DNA of 64,000 nucleotides from UBA6182 sp964479585. Lineage in GTDB: Bacteria; Bacillota_I; Bacilli_A; Erysipelotrichales; Erysipelotrichaceae. The first letter of the stretch is position 1, and every line of letters starts with the position of its first letter. The stretch is from contig CAYZMP010000002.1 in the NCBI GenBank assembly GCA_964479585.1, forward strand, positions 33,721-97,720. The letters run 5' to 3'. The position numbers and the translations under genes are program-made. Below the pieces are notes generated by a model. The model made no database searches. It saw only the letters and a program-made list of their open reading frames with translations, and had not been told where the DNA came from. Below, in pieces: positions 25,451-34,572 of this stretch.

Positions 25451-27732
25451 TGAAAGCTCACCACCGTTACCGCTGCTCCACCTTGAGCGTGATCTGCTGG
25501 TGTTACTTTTTTAACACCAGGGTGTTTTTTTACATACTCATTAATCACTTTTTTAAGCACTCCTGTACCAACACCATGTACGATAAACCCTTGATGTCGA
25601 TTGGCTAAGATACAATCATTAATATACTGATCTACTTTTACTTTTGCCTCTTCAGAGCGTAACCCAACAATGACACATTCCATAGGAGCACTACTTACAC
25701 TACTAAAAGATGATGAACTTGAGCGACGTTGTTTTTTGGCAGTTGGTTTATTTACTTTAGTAACATCTTTACTTTTTACTTTGAATGTTTTTTGATTCAC
25801 TTCTACTTCGAGCTGTTGATTGTTGATGCTCGAAATAACACCTATTTGATGAGTAGAGTTGATTTGCACATAGTCATTGACTTGCAATGGTGTCTGTTCA
25901 CTAGCAACACTTTCTTTTACAATTTTCTCTTGTAATTGCTTAACAACTGCTTTTGCACTTTTTTGATCAGTAGCGATGGCTTGTTTAACTAGCTCATTAA
26001 CTTCATCAATTTGTTGTTGTAAGTACTGTTGTGCTTTTTCTTGCGCTTGTGCTAAATACTCTGATTCTTTCTCTTTTAACTGTTGGTTTTTTTCTTTTAG
26101 AGAAAGCGCATATTCTTCTGCTTCTTGCTGTTGTTTACTTAAAGCTTGATTGATTTTTTCTTGTTGAGCAATTTCTTGATGCAAGCGATCAATAAGTCCT
26201 TGTTGTTCGCTTTTTTTGTTTTCAAAATGTATTTTCGCTTGTTCAATAATTTGAGCAGGCATATTAAATTGCGATGCAATCGCTAATGCATTAGAAGCTC
26301 CTGAGGTGTTGAGTAAAAAACGATACGTCGGTTTTAAAGCATCAATGTCAAACTCAACAGAAGCAAGCATCGTGTTTTTCTTTTTGTATGCAATTTCTTT
26401 AAGACGATTATAATGAGTCGTCGCAATTACCATGCAGTTGATACTATCACAGTATTGTAAAATCGAAATCGCTAAACTTTCACCTTCATCAGGATCAGTA
26501 CCAGAGCCAAGTTCATCAAATATGACCAATGAATGTTCAGTAGCTTGATGTAAAATTTCAGAAATTTTTGATAAATGTGAACTAAAGGTAGAAAGTGATT
26601 GCACAATTGATTGATCATCGCCAATATCCGCAAACACATGATCAAAGACAGGCAACGTTGCTTTTGATGCCAAAATTGGTATTCCACTATAACTTAACAG
26701 TGTAAACAAACCAATGATTTTTACCGTTACAGTTTTACCACCCGTGTTTGGTCCTGTAATTAACAAAGCTCGTTTATCGAGGGGAATCTCAATGGTGTTA
26801 GCCACCACATCCTTAGGATCAATAAGGGGATGACGAGCATTTTCAAAGTAGAGTGGATTATCATGTTGAACACTTGCAATAAAACCATCATGATCTAGCC
26901 CCCACTTCGCTTTTGCAAAGATGCTATCTAAATGAGCAAGGGTATCTAAATTGGCAAGCAATTGATCGGATTCTTGTTTAATCATCTGTGAAATTTCCAT
27001 GCATATCCGCTCAATTTCAGCTTGTATTTGATTGTGTAGAGACTCTTTTTTGTTGTTTAATTCAATTAAAAAAGGTGGTTCGACATACGCACTTTGCCCA
27101 GAAGCTGACTCACCATGAACAATGCCTTTAAACTTATTTTTATCAGCAGCCTTTGCTAAAACAACCACACGATCATAACGACTTGCTGCAATTGGTTCAC
27201 TTAACCAATTGCTATGTTTATTTATAAATGCCTGCACTTGATTTGATAATGAGTTTTCTAACTCACGAAGTTGCCTTTTTAGTTTTGCATACTCATTTGA
27301 AGCACTATCTAGCATGTCGTAATTATTGGAAAAACTTTGATCAATTTTAGCTACTAGTGCTGGTGAAATCGCTAAACTATCAATATAATCATACACATAA
27401 AATGCATCTGCACTTTTATCCGCTTTGATAAAACGCATCACAACATGATTGACTTTGTTTATCTTTACCATTTCTTCAATCGTTAGCGTCGCATTTTTAC
27501 TTGCTTTAATAATTGAAGCACTAACATCACTAACTCCACTTAAAGAAGTATCACATCCAGCTAACATAAAATTCATCGCATCTTGTGTTTTCTTGTTTTC
27601 ACGCTCAATCAACCGCTGTGTAAAAAACGGTTGTAGTGTTTCTATTTTTTCTTTGGACAAACTAAACGCACAATACTGTGCGATTTGTTCAATAATACGA
27701 TCGTATTCTAATGCTTTTTGCCATTTATTCAT
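25447..27732 (-). CDS. mutS2: MutS2, Smr-domain DNA/ribosome-associated ATPase
   Basis: MutS2 lacks the mismatch-recognition domain. It has been linked to suppression of recombination and to rescue of collided ribosomes. The 761-aa protein has clamp/lever regions, the ABC-type ATPase (ITGPNTGGKTV, signature STFSSHL, Walker B LVIFDELGSGTDP), a long charged coiled coil and a C-terminal Smr nuclease domain with HGVGTG. The usual leading Asp of the Smr DLRG motif is replaced (VGLR). It is the second gene of the cvpA-mutS2-uvrC-murI operon. Confidence 0.96.
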   Translation of the reverse strand: MNKWQKALEYDRIIEQIAQYCAFSLSKEKIETLQPFFTQRLIERENKKTQDAMNFMLAGCDTSLSGVSDVSASIIKASKNATLTIEEMVKINKVNHVVMRFIKADKSADAFYVYDYIDSLAISPALVAKIDQSFSNNYDMLDSASNEYAKLKRQLRELENSLSNQVQAFINKHSNWLSEPIAASRYDRVVVLAKAADKNKFKGIVHGESASGQSAYVEPPFLIELNNKKESLHNQIQAEIERICMEISQMIKQESDQLLANLDTLAHLDSIFAKAKWGLDHDGFIASVQHDNPLYFENARHPLIDPKDVVANTIEIPLDKRALLITGPNTGGKTVTVKIIGLFTLLSYSGIPILASKATLPVFDHVFADIGDDQSIVQSLSTFSSHLSKISEILHQATEHSLVIFDELGSGTDPDEGESLAISILQYCDSINCMVIATTHYNRLKEIAYKKKNTMLASVEFDIDALKPTYRFLLNTSGASNALAIASQFNMPAQIIEQAKIHFENKKSEQQGLIDRLHQEIAQQEKINQALSKQQQEAEEYALSLKEKNQQLKEKESEYLAQAQEKAQQYLQQQIDEVNELVKQAIATDQKSAKAVVKQLQEKIVKESVASEQTPLQVNDYVQINSTHQIGVISSINNQQLEVEVNQKTFKVKSKDVTKVNKPTAKKQRRSSSSSFSSVSSAPMECVIVGLRSEEAKVKVDQYINDCILANRHQGFIVHGVGTGVLKKVINEYVKKHPGVKKVTPADHAQGGAAVTVVSFQ

Positions 27733-28405
27733 CGCTTGTCGGTAATCTTTCTAATATATCGGAAATTACGTCCGCCTCTAATTCTTGTTTAATAAGCCAC
27801 TCTTGTATAGCTTGTGTGTCTTGTTCACTTAAAAGTTCACCTGCCATTAATCGAGCAAGTGCTGGTGAAGAGCTAGCCCAATCACTAAAAACATCAAAGG
27901 CTAATGGTGCACTTTCTTCAATGTTGGATAAATAGGTTTGCTCAACTGCTTCTCTTCCATTAACAAACAATGGTGTTGATAATAAAAAGACAACAATCAA
28001 TAAGTACACAACTCCTTTTACTAAACCAAAAAGAAAGCCTAACATTTGATTGACAGTTTTAACAAGTGGTAACTTCCCTGCTGTTTTTAACAATGGTTTC
28101 ACTAGTAAAAATAACACGCTTAAACCAACATAAATAATGACAAACCATAATACTGTATTTACTTGTTGTGCTAATAATTCATCAAGTGCTGATTCATTTA
28201 GCATTCCTAAATCAGGGTTGTATAACACAAAAACTCGAGCGACTATAGGTGCAAATATCCATGCCACAATAATCTTTATTACGACATTTAATAAACCAAA
28301 TACTTGCAACAAAAGACCGCTTTTATATCCTAAAAATGCCACCACTAATAAAAAGCCTATTATTATTGGGTTAATGAGTGTTATTACACTTTGAGCTATT
28401 TCCAT
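27725..28405 (-). CDS. CvpA-family membrane protein
   Basis: A 226-aa protein with four N-terminal membrane helices (residues about 12-150, including GYKSGLLLQVFGLLNVVIK) and an acidic soluble tail. CvpA/YshB proteins commonly precede mutS2 in Bacillota, as here, and affect envelope homeostasis. ATG at 28405 follows GGTGA at 5-nt spacing; an alternative start at 28426 has no site. It is divergent from rnhC with a 67-nt gap. Confidence 0.85.
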   Translation of the reverse strand: MEIAQSVITLINPIIIGFLLVVAFLGYKSGLLLQVFGLLNVVIKIIVAWIFAPIVARVFVLYNPDLGMLNESALDELLAQQVNTVLWFVIIYVGLSVLFLLVKPLLKTAGKLPLVKTVNQMLGFLFGLVKGVVYLLIVVFLLSTPLFVNGREAVEQTYLSNIEESAPLAFDVFSDWASSSPALARLMAGELLSEQDTQAIQEWLIKQELEADVISDILERLPTSDE

Positions 28406-28455
28406 CTTTATCACCGTTTCTATCATACTTTATTTTAAGTTTTAACACAATTATA

Positions 28456-28464
28456 TGCTACAAT
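28456..28464 (+). promoter_or_regulatory. Extended -10 of rnhC, suggesting a leaderless transcript
   Basis: TGC-TACAAT ends 8 nt before the preferred ATG at 28473, leaving no room for a ribosome-binding site. Confidence 0.5.
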
Positions 28465-28472
28465 ATCTGCAT

Positions 28473-29342
28473 ATGAAAAACAATCCGATGTTAACATTAA
28501 CCTTGCATGAGCAAGCCATAGCACGACTAAAAAAGACGTATGAAAACAACATCGTGCCTTCTGCTAATCCATACATGGATGCGCTCATTAAAATCGATGG
28601 TTGCACCATCAGTATTTATACCTCCAAAAAAGTTGTTTTTGCAGGTGCACTAGCGAAAGAAATGGCAACCCTTTTTGGTTATCAAGAAACACCATTTTTT
28701 GATCATATCGGTTCTGATGAAGTAGGTACTGGTGATTACTTTGGTCCGATTGTTGTTTGTAGTGCATACATTGATCATAAAACACGTGAACTAGTTAAAC
28801 ACTTACCTATCCGTGATAGCAAAACCATGAGTGATGCACAAGTAGTGCAACTTGCCAAAGAGTTAACCCCTATCGTCGCTTTTAGTTTGCTTGTGCTAGA
28901 TAATCGTAAATACAACCAACTTCATGAAACACAAAACATGAACCAAATTAAAGCGAAACTACACAATCAAGCACTGCTTCATCTAGTAAAGAAAATCAAA
29001 CTTACCCCAAAAATCATCGTGGATCAGTTTACACCTGAAAAAAACTACTACCAATATTTACATGATCAAGAAAGCATCGTAAGAAACATTCAATTTGAAA
29101 CTAAAGCCGAAAGTAAATATATTGGAGTGGCTATTGCGGCTATCTTAGCACGTGCTTCTTTTTTAAAGGCACTTGATCAACTTGAAAGTCAACTTAAGCT
29201 CCCATTATTAAAAGGAGCTAGTGATGAGGTAGATAATTGTGGTGTTCAAGTAGTGAAGCAATATGGATGGCCGATACTAGATAAAGTAGCGAAGATGCAC
29301 TTTAAAAACACGCAAAAAATACAAGAAAAACTAAAAAAATGA
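28473..29342 (+). CDS. rnhC: Ribonuclease HIII
   Basis: Cleaves RNA in RNA-DNA hybrids. The N-terminal TBP-like substrate domain covers residues 1-75, and the catalytic domain has the RNase HII/HIII residues in HIGSDEVGTGDYFGP (Asp-Glu), RDSKTMSD and IVDQFTPE. The start at 28473 matches the Bacillus N-terminus in register; an earlier ATG at 28455 lies inside the -10 box. No Shine-Dalgarno is visible. The stop codon lies in a terminator arm shared with comEB. Confidence 0.95.
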   Translation: MKNNPMLTLTLHEQAIARLKKTYENNIVPSANPYMDALIKIDGCTISIYTSKKVVFAGALAKEMATLFGYQETPFFDHIGSDEVGTGDYFGPIVVCSAYIDHKTRELVKHLPIRDSKTMSDAQVVQLAKELTPIVAFSLLVLDNRKYNQLHETQNMNQIKAKLHNQALLHLVKKIKLTPKIIVDQFTPEKNYYQYLHDQESIVRNIQFETKAESKYIGVAIAAILARASFLKALDQLESQLKLPLLKGASDEVDNCGVQVVKQYGWPILDKVAKMHFKNTQKIQEKLKK

Positions 29343-29360
29343 CGGAGTTCGTCATTTTTT
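29334..29360. terminator. Bidirectional terminator of rnhC and comEB
   Basis: ATGACG (29339-29344) and CGTCAT (29350-29355) extended by A and T runs on the two sides. The rnhC stop (29340-29342) is in one arm and the comEB stop (29352-29354) in the other. Confidence 0.88.
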
Positions 29361-29831
29361 AATGGTTACATCAACTTCTACTTGATGATCTAATTGAATC
29401 AGCTCTACCTCAGCTGCCCTTAACATTCTTTTGCTTGCTTTTACCGCTGCACTATCTGCGTATTTATCATCTTCGTACACAATTTTTTTAATACCACTTT
29501 GAATAATTGCTTTAGCACATTCATTACAAGGGAAAAGTGAAACATAAATACTACAACCATGCAACGATTGTGTGGCATTTAAAATAGCGTTTAACTCAGC
29601 GTGTACCACATAAGCATATTTTGACTGATCGTATTGATCATCGACTTCCCATGGAAAATCATCATCACTTAATCCTGTTGGAAAACCATTGTATCCAATA
29701 CCAACTACTTTTTTATCTAAATTAACAATGCATGCCCCTACTTGAGTGGATGGATCTTTTGAACGTTGCGCGGATAAATGCGCAAGCCCCATAAAATAAT
29801 CATCCCAATTTAACACATTATGGCGTTTCAA
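29352..29831 (-). CDS. comEB: dCMP deaminase / ComEB-like cytidine deaminase
   Basis: Deaminates dCMP to dUMP for dTTP synthesis. The 159-aa zinc enzyme has HAELNAI (zinc His and catalytic Glu) and PCNECAK (zinc cysteines). The start is taken as TTG at 29831, because GGAGG lies 8 nt upstream; the nearest ATG (29846) contains that ribosome site. The first codons overlap the end of the rhomboid gene. Together with the dUTPase at 33.6 kb it supplies dUMP. Confidence 0.92.
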   Translation of the reverse strand: MKRHNVLNWDDYFMGLAHLSAQRSKDPSTQVGACIVNLDKKVVGIGYNGFPTGLSDDDFPWEVDDQYDQSKYAYVVHAELNAILNATQSLHGCSIYVSLFPCNECAKAIIQSGIKKIVYEDDKYADSAAVKASKRMLRAAEVELIQLDHQVEVDVTIKK

Positions 29832-31056
29832 AATAGTTACCTCCATAATAGTTAATCAGATTATTTTCTAAATTATTTGCATACCAATCCCAATTTAAAT
29901 CTCTTGCATACTCAATAACTCGTTGATCGGTTATTAAATAGTATGGACGATTATTATCATCAACGGCTATCATCATCACTAACAAAGCGATCAAGCCAAT
30001 AAAGGCAATTTTCGTGTGCGCACGAATAGCTGCCCAACGCTTGGATTGAGAAAATATGATGGCCAACAATACCCCAGCCACAAAGCCACCTAAGTGACCT
30101 AGCAAACTAACTGAAGGTAGTAAGCTAATCATCAAATTGATTAGTAAGATTCGAATAAATTGACTACGAACTAGCGGTTGTTTGATCATGCCACTTTCAA
30201 AGGTGTACACAAGCAAAGCACCCATTAAACCATAAAGTCCACCACTAGAACCAACGACAACACTGTTGCCTTGACCGACAAAGACAAAGACAGTACCAAC
30301 AACAATGGATACTAATAAAATAATCGTAAACTTCACTTGACCAAATATCTTTTCGGTAATGGTCCCTAAGTTAATAAGGGCAATGCTGTTAATTAAGATA
30401 TGGAAAAAATCTATGTGTACAAATCCAGCAGTAAGAAACCGCCAAAATTCATAGTTAGTAACGACAAATATTTTATAGTAACTACCTAGAAGGATCGATA
30501 CAGCCACAGGATCTTCATAGCGCAACGTTAGTAATCGCAACACCGTAAATACCGCAATCGTTAATGCTAAAAACACTAACGTCATTGGCGGTACCATTTC
30601 AAAAAACGATGGTTTTTTCCGTTTTGTTTTCGAAAAGGCTTCATCAATTTTTAACTTTTGCTTGCCATTAAAATCTTGACTGAATGCCATCTTAATATCA
30701 TCAAATGTGTTTAATAAAAAATCAGGAATCGAGGTGGTCTTCTCATTTAAACTAACTTGAATAAACTCATCATCGTATTCTTCATCTTCTTCCACTTTTG
30801 TATGGATGTCTAATAGTTTTTTATCTGTTTTATGATGTTTTGCGATCGCTTTATAAATAACTTGAATACGATCTTTTTCAAAAAAAGTTGCGTTAATTGA
30901 ACTTGGTGACACCCGAATAATTGGATATTTTGGATGCTCTGGATTGGTTAACCACACTTCATCTTTAATGTCTTGAACTTGAACAAAGGAATAGTTTTTG
31001 AGTGAAACAAAGTAGTGTACTAACTTCCATAAGCTTTGGTCTTTTTGTTGGGTCAT
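29818..31056 (-). CDS. Rhomboid intramembrane serine protease
   Basis: A 412-aa protein with a soluble N-terminal domain (residues 1-150) and a rhomboid core. The catalytic dyad is visible as Ser271 in VGSSGGLYG and His321 in LLGHLGGF. The N-terminal part resembles that of Bacillus GluP/YqgP, but the C-terminal TPR region of GluP is absent. GluP cleaves membrane transporters such as MgtE; the substrate here is unknown. It is coupled to rluD by a 4-nt overlap. Confidence 0.92.
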   Translation of the reverse strand: MTQQKDQSLWKLVHYFVSLKNYSFVQVQDIKDEVWLTNPEHPKYPIIRVSPSSINATFFEKDRIQVIYKAIAKHHKTDKKLLDIHTKVEEDEEYDDEFIQVSLNEKTTSIPDFLLNTFDDIKMAFSQDFNGKQKLKIDEAFSKTKRKKPSFFEMVPPMTLVFLALTIAVFTVLRLLTLRYEDPVAVSILLGSYYKIFVVTNYEFWRFLTAGFVHIDFFHILINSIALINLGTITEKIFGQVKFTIILLVSIVVGTVFVFVGQGNSVVVGSSGGLYGLMGALLVYTFESGMIKQPLVRSQFIRILLINLMISLLPSVSLLGHLGGFVAGVLLAIIFSQSKRWAAIRAHTKIAFIGLIALLVMMIAVDDNNRPYYLITDQRVIEYARDLNWDWYANNLENNLINYYGGNYFETP

Positions 31057-31967
31057 ATCCTTTCCTTTCTAAGTTGATCAATCATATCACTAAACTCACT
31101 TGGATAATCAACTTCAAAATGCATCGGTTGGTTGGTGCTTGGATGAATAAACGATAATTCTTTCGCACACAACAGCTGACCTGTTTTTTTATCTTTTCGT
31201 TTTCCATATTTTGGATCATGGAAAATGGGATGATTAATAAATTGCATGTGTACCCGTATTTGATGAGTACGCCCTGTTTGTAATGTGCATTTTAAGAGTG
31301 ATGCTTGATCAAACCGCTCTAGTACTAACACATTGGTTAATGCTTTTCTCGCATTTTTATCCGTGACAGTCATGTTTTGACGATTTAGTGGATCGCGAGC
31401 TATTGGCGCATCAATGTTAAAATGATCGGGAAAGACTTGTCCATGAACTAGTGTATGATACACACGTTGCATGCTTTTATCTTGAATTTGTTTGCTTAAA
31501 TGTGCGTGTGCATGATCATTTTTCGCCACCACCAATAATCCAGAAGTATCTTTATCAATACGATGCACAATCCCAGGACGAGCAACGCCATTAATGGATG
31601 ATAAATCATCACAGTGAGCCAACAAACCTTCCACAAGCGTTGGTTTATCATAAGAAGGTGCTGGATGGACAACCATTCCGACGGGTTTGTTAATGACAAT
31701 GACATCGTGATCTTCATAGACGACATCTAAGTTCATGTTTACTGGTACTAACTCTAATGTTTCACTTTTTGGTATTTGAACAAGCACGGTATCATCTTCA
31801 CTTACTTTATACGAGTTTGACATTTGTGTATCATTAACCCACACAAGCCCTTGATTAATTAACTTTTGGGCGTATGAACGGGAAATATTGGCAATTTCTT
31901 TGACAACCACATCAAGACGCATGTTCACTTGATTTTCGTCGATATTATGTTCGATTTCTTTTAGCAT
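31053..31967 (-). CDS. rluD: 23S rRNA pseudouridine synthase, RluD/YlyB type
   Basis: The 304-aa protein has an S4 RNA-binding domain (residues 12-75, MRLDVVVKEIANISRSYAQ) and the pseudouridine synthase core with the catalytic Asp in GIVHRIDKDTSGLLVVAKN. ATG at 31967 has AGGAG at 7-nt spacing and is preferred to 31991. The start overlaps lspA by 23 nt, reproducing the lspA-ylyB pair of Bacillus. RluD-type enzymes modify 23S rRNA helix 69; exact positions are not certain for this homologue. Confidence 0.94.
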   Translation of the reverse strand: MLKEIEHNIDENQVNMRLDVVVKEIANISRSYAQKLINQGLVWVNDTQMSNSYKVSEDDTVLVQIPKSETLELVPVNMNLDVVYEDHDVIVINKPVGMVVHPAPSYDKPTLVEGLLAHCDDLSSINGVARPGIVHRIDKDTSGLLVVAKNDHAHAHLSKQIQDKSMQRVYHTLVHGQVFPDHFNIDAPIARDPLNRQNMTVTDKNARKALTNVLVLERFDQASLLKCTLQTGRTHQIRVHMQFINHPIFHDPKYGKRKDKKTGQLLCAKELSFIHPSTNQPMHFEVDYPSEFSDMIDQLRKERI

Positions 31968-32430
31968 TGTTATACTCCTGTATGATGACATCCACCATTA
32001 ATAAGACAACCCCAATGGTTAGGGCACTATCGGCGACATTGAAAATCGGAAAATCATAACCAAAAATAATGAAATCCAAAAAATCACGGACAAATTGAAA
32101 CACAATTCGATCATAGAAATTACCAAGTGTTCCAGCAATCAATAACACCAAGGAAAACCGCATCAATTTATCAGTATAGTCGGTTTTATAAAGCCAGCCT
32201 GTTAAAAAAAGAAGTGCAAAAATCGTGATGATATAAAAGAACGTCATCTGTCCTTGTAAAATACTCCAAGCTGCTCCTGTGTTTTTTGCATAGGTTATGG
32301 CAAAAAAACCATCTATCACATCGATGGATTCTCCTAAAGCCATGTTTTGGCTAATCAGTTGTTTGCTAATCAAATCAGCGAGTACAAGTACTACCAATAA
32401 GATTGCTTCATATCGTTTTATCTTTTTCAT
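31945..32430 (-). CDS. lspA: Lipoprotein signal peptidase
   Basis: Cleaves prolipoproteins before the lipidated cysteine. The 161-aa protein has four membrane helices and the conserved signatures: NTGAAWS, GNFYDR with the first catalytic Asp, and FNVADS with the second. It would process the lipoproteins in this window (919, 47461 and 61534 starts). The ribosome site is weak. Confidence 0.95.
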   Translation of the reverse strand: MKKIKRYEAILLVVLVLADLISKQLISQNMALGESIDVIDGFFAITYAKNTGAAWSILQGQMTFFYIITIFALLFLTGWLYKTDYTDKLMRFSLVLLIAGTLGNFYDRIVFQFVRDFLDFIIFGYDFPIFNVADSALTIGVVLLMVDVIIQEYNNAKRNRT

Positions 32431-32463
32431 TTCCGCTATATTATATCAGAAAAAACATGCCAA

Positions 32464-32490
32464 TGAAAAAAAGAAACCCGAAGGTTTCTT
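32464..32490 (-). terminator. Terminator of the M42 peptidase gene
   Basis: On the minus strand AAGAAACC-TTCG-GGTTTCTT and a T run. The stop codon (32489-32491) overlaps the stem. Confidence 0.88.
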
Positions 32491-33580
32491 AATCAACTTG
32501 TTTTAATTTGTTAAACAGTGTTGTATTTAACTCTTTTGAAAAGCGTGTAAGCAGCTCAATGGTTTGTTGAACATCTTTTTTATGTACAATCGCATAATGA
32601 GAATGAATATAACGAGAAGGTATCGAAACCGTTATTGCCATAACGCCATCCATCGATTTATGAATCTCACCACTATCGGTTCCACCACCTGTCATTAGCT
32701 CTAATTGAACATCAAAGCCCATCTCTTTCGCTAATTCTTTCATGTGTGAAACTAACTTACGATGACCAAAGTGACTCGCATCACCAATTTCAATGGTAAT
32801 ACCTTTACCCATTTTAATGCGCTTATCCCCTTTTGGTGTATCATCGGCAATCGTCACATCCAATGTAATCGCAACATCTGGTTTTACTTTGTATGCTGCC
32901 GTTTTAGCACCACGTAACCCAACTTCTTCTTGTACAGTACCAACACCAACAATCGTAGCGGCTGTTTGTACATCTTTTAGATTACGCATCACTTGCGCCA
33001 CAATTAACGCTCCAATACGATCATCCCATGCTTTTGCGGCTAAGTAATTAGGATCAGCTAAGGTCACAAATTCTGATTTAGGAGTTACCATATCTCCAAT
33101 TTGAATCCCACAATCAAGAACTGCTTGCTTGTTATCAACACCAATATCCACAAACACATCTTTAAGTTCCATCACTTGTTTTCTTACTTCTGGCTTCATG
33201 CCATGTGGTGCTTGCGATCCTACAACTCCAATGTATTTTTTATCTTGCTCTGTTGTAATAGTGACTAAAGAACCAAGCAACACATGTGGCCACCAACCAC
33301 CTACTGGATGTAAGTAAATATAACCATCATCATCAATGTTTTTTACTAAAAACCCAATTTCATCAATGTGTCCAGCAAACATCAACGTAAGATCTTCAGT
33401 TCCTTTTTTTGTAAATGCAATCGATCCTAAATTATCATAACTAACTTCATCGACCGATCCCTCTACATATTTTTTCATAATACGAGATACTGCTTTTTCA
33501 TTAGAAGCAATACCATCGGCTTGTACAAATTCCTCAATCATCGTGTGATCAAGAATATCATCCCAAAAATGTTTACTCAT
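32489..33580 (-). CDS. M42 family glutamyl aminopeptidase / endoglucanase-like
   Basis: A 363-aa dinuclear metallo-aminopeptidase. Metal-binding and catalytic residues are in AGHIDEIG (His), AWDDRIGA (bridging Asp), TVQEEVGLRGA (catalytic and ligand Glu), TLDVT (Asp) and IHSHYAIVHKKD (last His). M42 enzymes form dodecameric tetrahedra that trim peptides in the cytoplasm. It follows the dUTPase gene by 14 nt. Confidence 0.94.
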   Translation of the reverse strand: MSKHFWDDILDHTMIEEFVQADGIASNEKAVSRIMKKYVEGSVDEVSYDNLGSIAFTKKGTEDLTLMFAGHIDEIGFLVKNIDDDGYIYLHPVGGWWPHVLLGSLVTITTEQDKKYIGVVGSQAPHGMKPEVRKQVMELKDVFVDIGVDNKQAVLDCGIQIGDMVTPKSEFVTLADPNYLAAKAWDDRIGALIVAQVMRNLKDVQTAATIVGVGTVQEEVGLRGAKTAAYKVKPDVAITLDVTIADDTPKGDKRIKMGKGITIEIGDASHFGHRKLVSHMKELAKEMGFDVQLELMTGGGTDSGEIHKSMDGVMAITVSIPSRYIHSHYAIVHKKDVQQTIELLTRFSKELNTTLFNKLKQVD

Positions 33581-33594
33581 AAAATCTCCTTCTT

Positions 33595-34086
33595 TTAGTA
33601 ATTTTCAGCTTGTCGCTTATGATTGGTTTGGTTTTTTCGTTGATAATGTTCTTCAATCTCATCTTCCGTAATGTCTAGTTTATCAGCTAAACCTAAATAT
33701 AGTGAAAATGCATTTTCATAGTGATGAGCATCAAAGTGTTTACTTAGTGCAATAATTGCCTCAAACACACTAATAAATTGATCGCTTAAGCTACCAACAA
33801 TTTCTTGAGATTGCACCACATCAACTGGTTGATGCAAATCAATTCCTAATGAAAGTAGAAAGTGAATCCCATCCACAAACTCTTGGGCAATAACCTCTTT
33901 TTCACTCGGACTTTTAACACTCCAATATTTAAAACAACGTGTCTCATTGGCACATTCACCTAATTCAACCAACAACGCTAACATACGGTCTAAAATCGTC
34001 ATTGGACGATTGGTATTATGGTTGTTGAATATTTTTAAATCTAGGTCATCTTGAATAGGATAAAGATGTTGAACATGTAATCGCAT
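33595..34086 (-). CDS. Dimeric (MazG-like) dUTP diphosphatase
   Basis: Hydrolyses dUTP to dUMP. The 163-aa all-alpha protein carries the Mg2+ motifs of type-2 dUTPases: LVELGECANETRCFKYW and EFVDGIHFLLSLGIDL. ATG at 34086 has GAGG at 6-nt spacing; 34098 is the longer alternative. It works with ComEB in dTTP supply. Confidence 0.9.
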   Translation of the reverse strand: MRLHVQHLYPIQDDLDLKIFNNHNTNRPMTILDRMLALLVELGECANETRCFKYWSVKSPSEKEVIAQEFVDGIHFLLSLGIDLHQPVDVVQSQEIVGSLSDQFISVFEAIIALSKHFDAHHYENAFSLYLGLADKLDITEDEIEEHYQRKNQTNHKRQAENY

Positions 34087-34204
34087 AAAATACCTCACTC
34101 ACTGCCTTATCATATCAAATTTCACTGTTTTTTAACATATATGTTTGAAAGAAATCCCTCCACTGTGTAAGTTACGAATTTTAATTCACAAAGATAATAT
34201 TCGT

Positions 34205-34233
34205 TGACTTGTTAAAAAATGTGGTTTATATTA
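34205..34233 (+). promoter_or_regulatory. Promoter of the tcyP T-box transcript
   Basis: TTGACT (34205-34210), 17-bp spacer, TATATT (34228-34233). Confidence 0.8.
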
Positions 34234-34239
34234 TAAACT

Positions 34240-34501
34240 GTTAAACAAAACATACAACGTTACGATGATAAGAAAAGTACACAACGCTAACCTTCTTAGA
34301 GAGAAATTCATTGGTGAAAGAATTTTAAGGGAAGTTTGTGGAAATGCCTCTTTGAGTACTGAACCGAAACTAACAGTAGGCTTCAGCGGGATTGCCCGAT
34401 ATCGCAAAGGATAGATTTCTATCAAAAGTTGCCTAGCAATAGGAAATAGAGTGGAACCGTGGAAGAATACTTTCACCTCTAAATGAGGGGAAAGTTTTTT
34501 T
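34240..34501 (+). promoter_or_regulatory. T-box riboswitch leader, probably cysteine-specific
   Basis: The leader fills most of the 486-bp gap before tcyP. Stem I begins with AGAGAG and returns as CTCTTTGAG. The T-box reads GAGTGGAACCGTG (about 34449-34461), and the terminator pairs ACTTTC.CCTC with GAGGGGAAAGT (34469-34494) before seven T. The bulge UGGA complements UCCA, fitting tRNA-Cys (U73). The candidate specifier is UGC at 34345-34347; an AUG reading one base earlier is disfavoured by the bulge and by the cystine transporter downstream. Confidence 0.9.
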
Positions 34502-34572
34502 ATTTCACGGTACTATTATCAATGAACTTGTTACATTGTTTTGGTTTTTAACAATAGTGTAGGAGGAAAGTT

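Noticed and set aside
26000..26200. Low-complexity Gln/Lys-rich repeat as a tandem repeat array
   Set aside because: It is the coiled-coil region of MutS2, and the repetition is only at amino-acid composition level.
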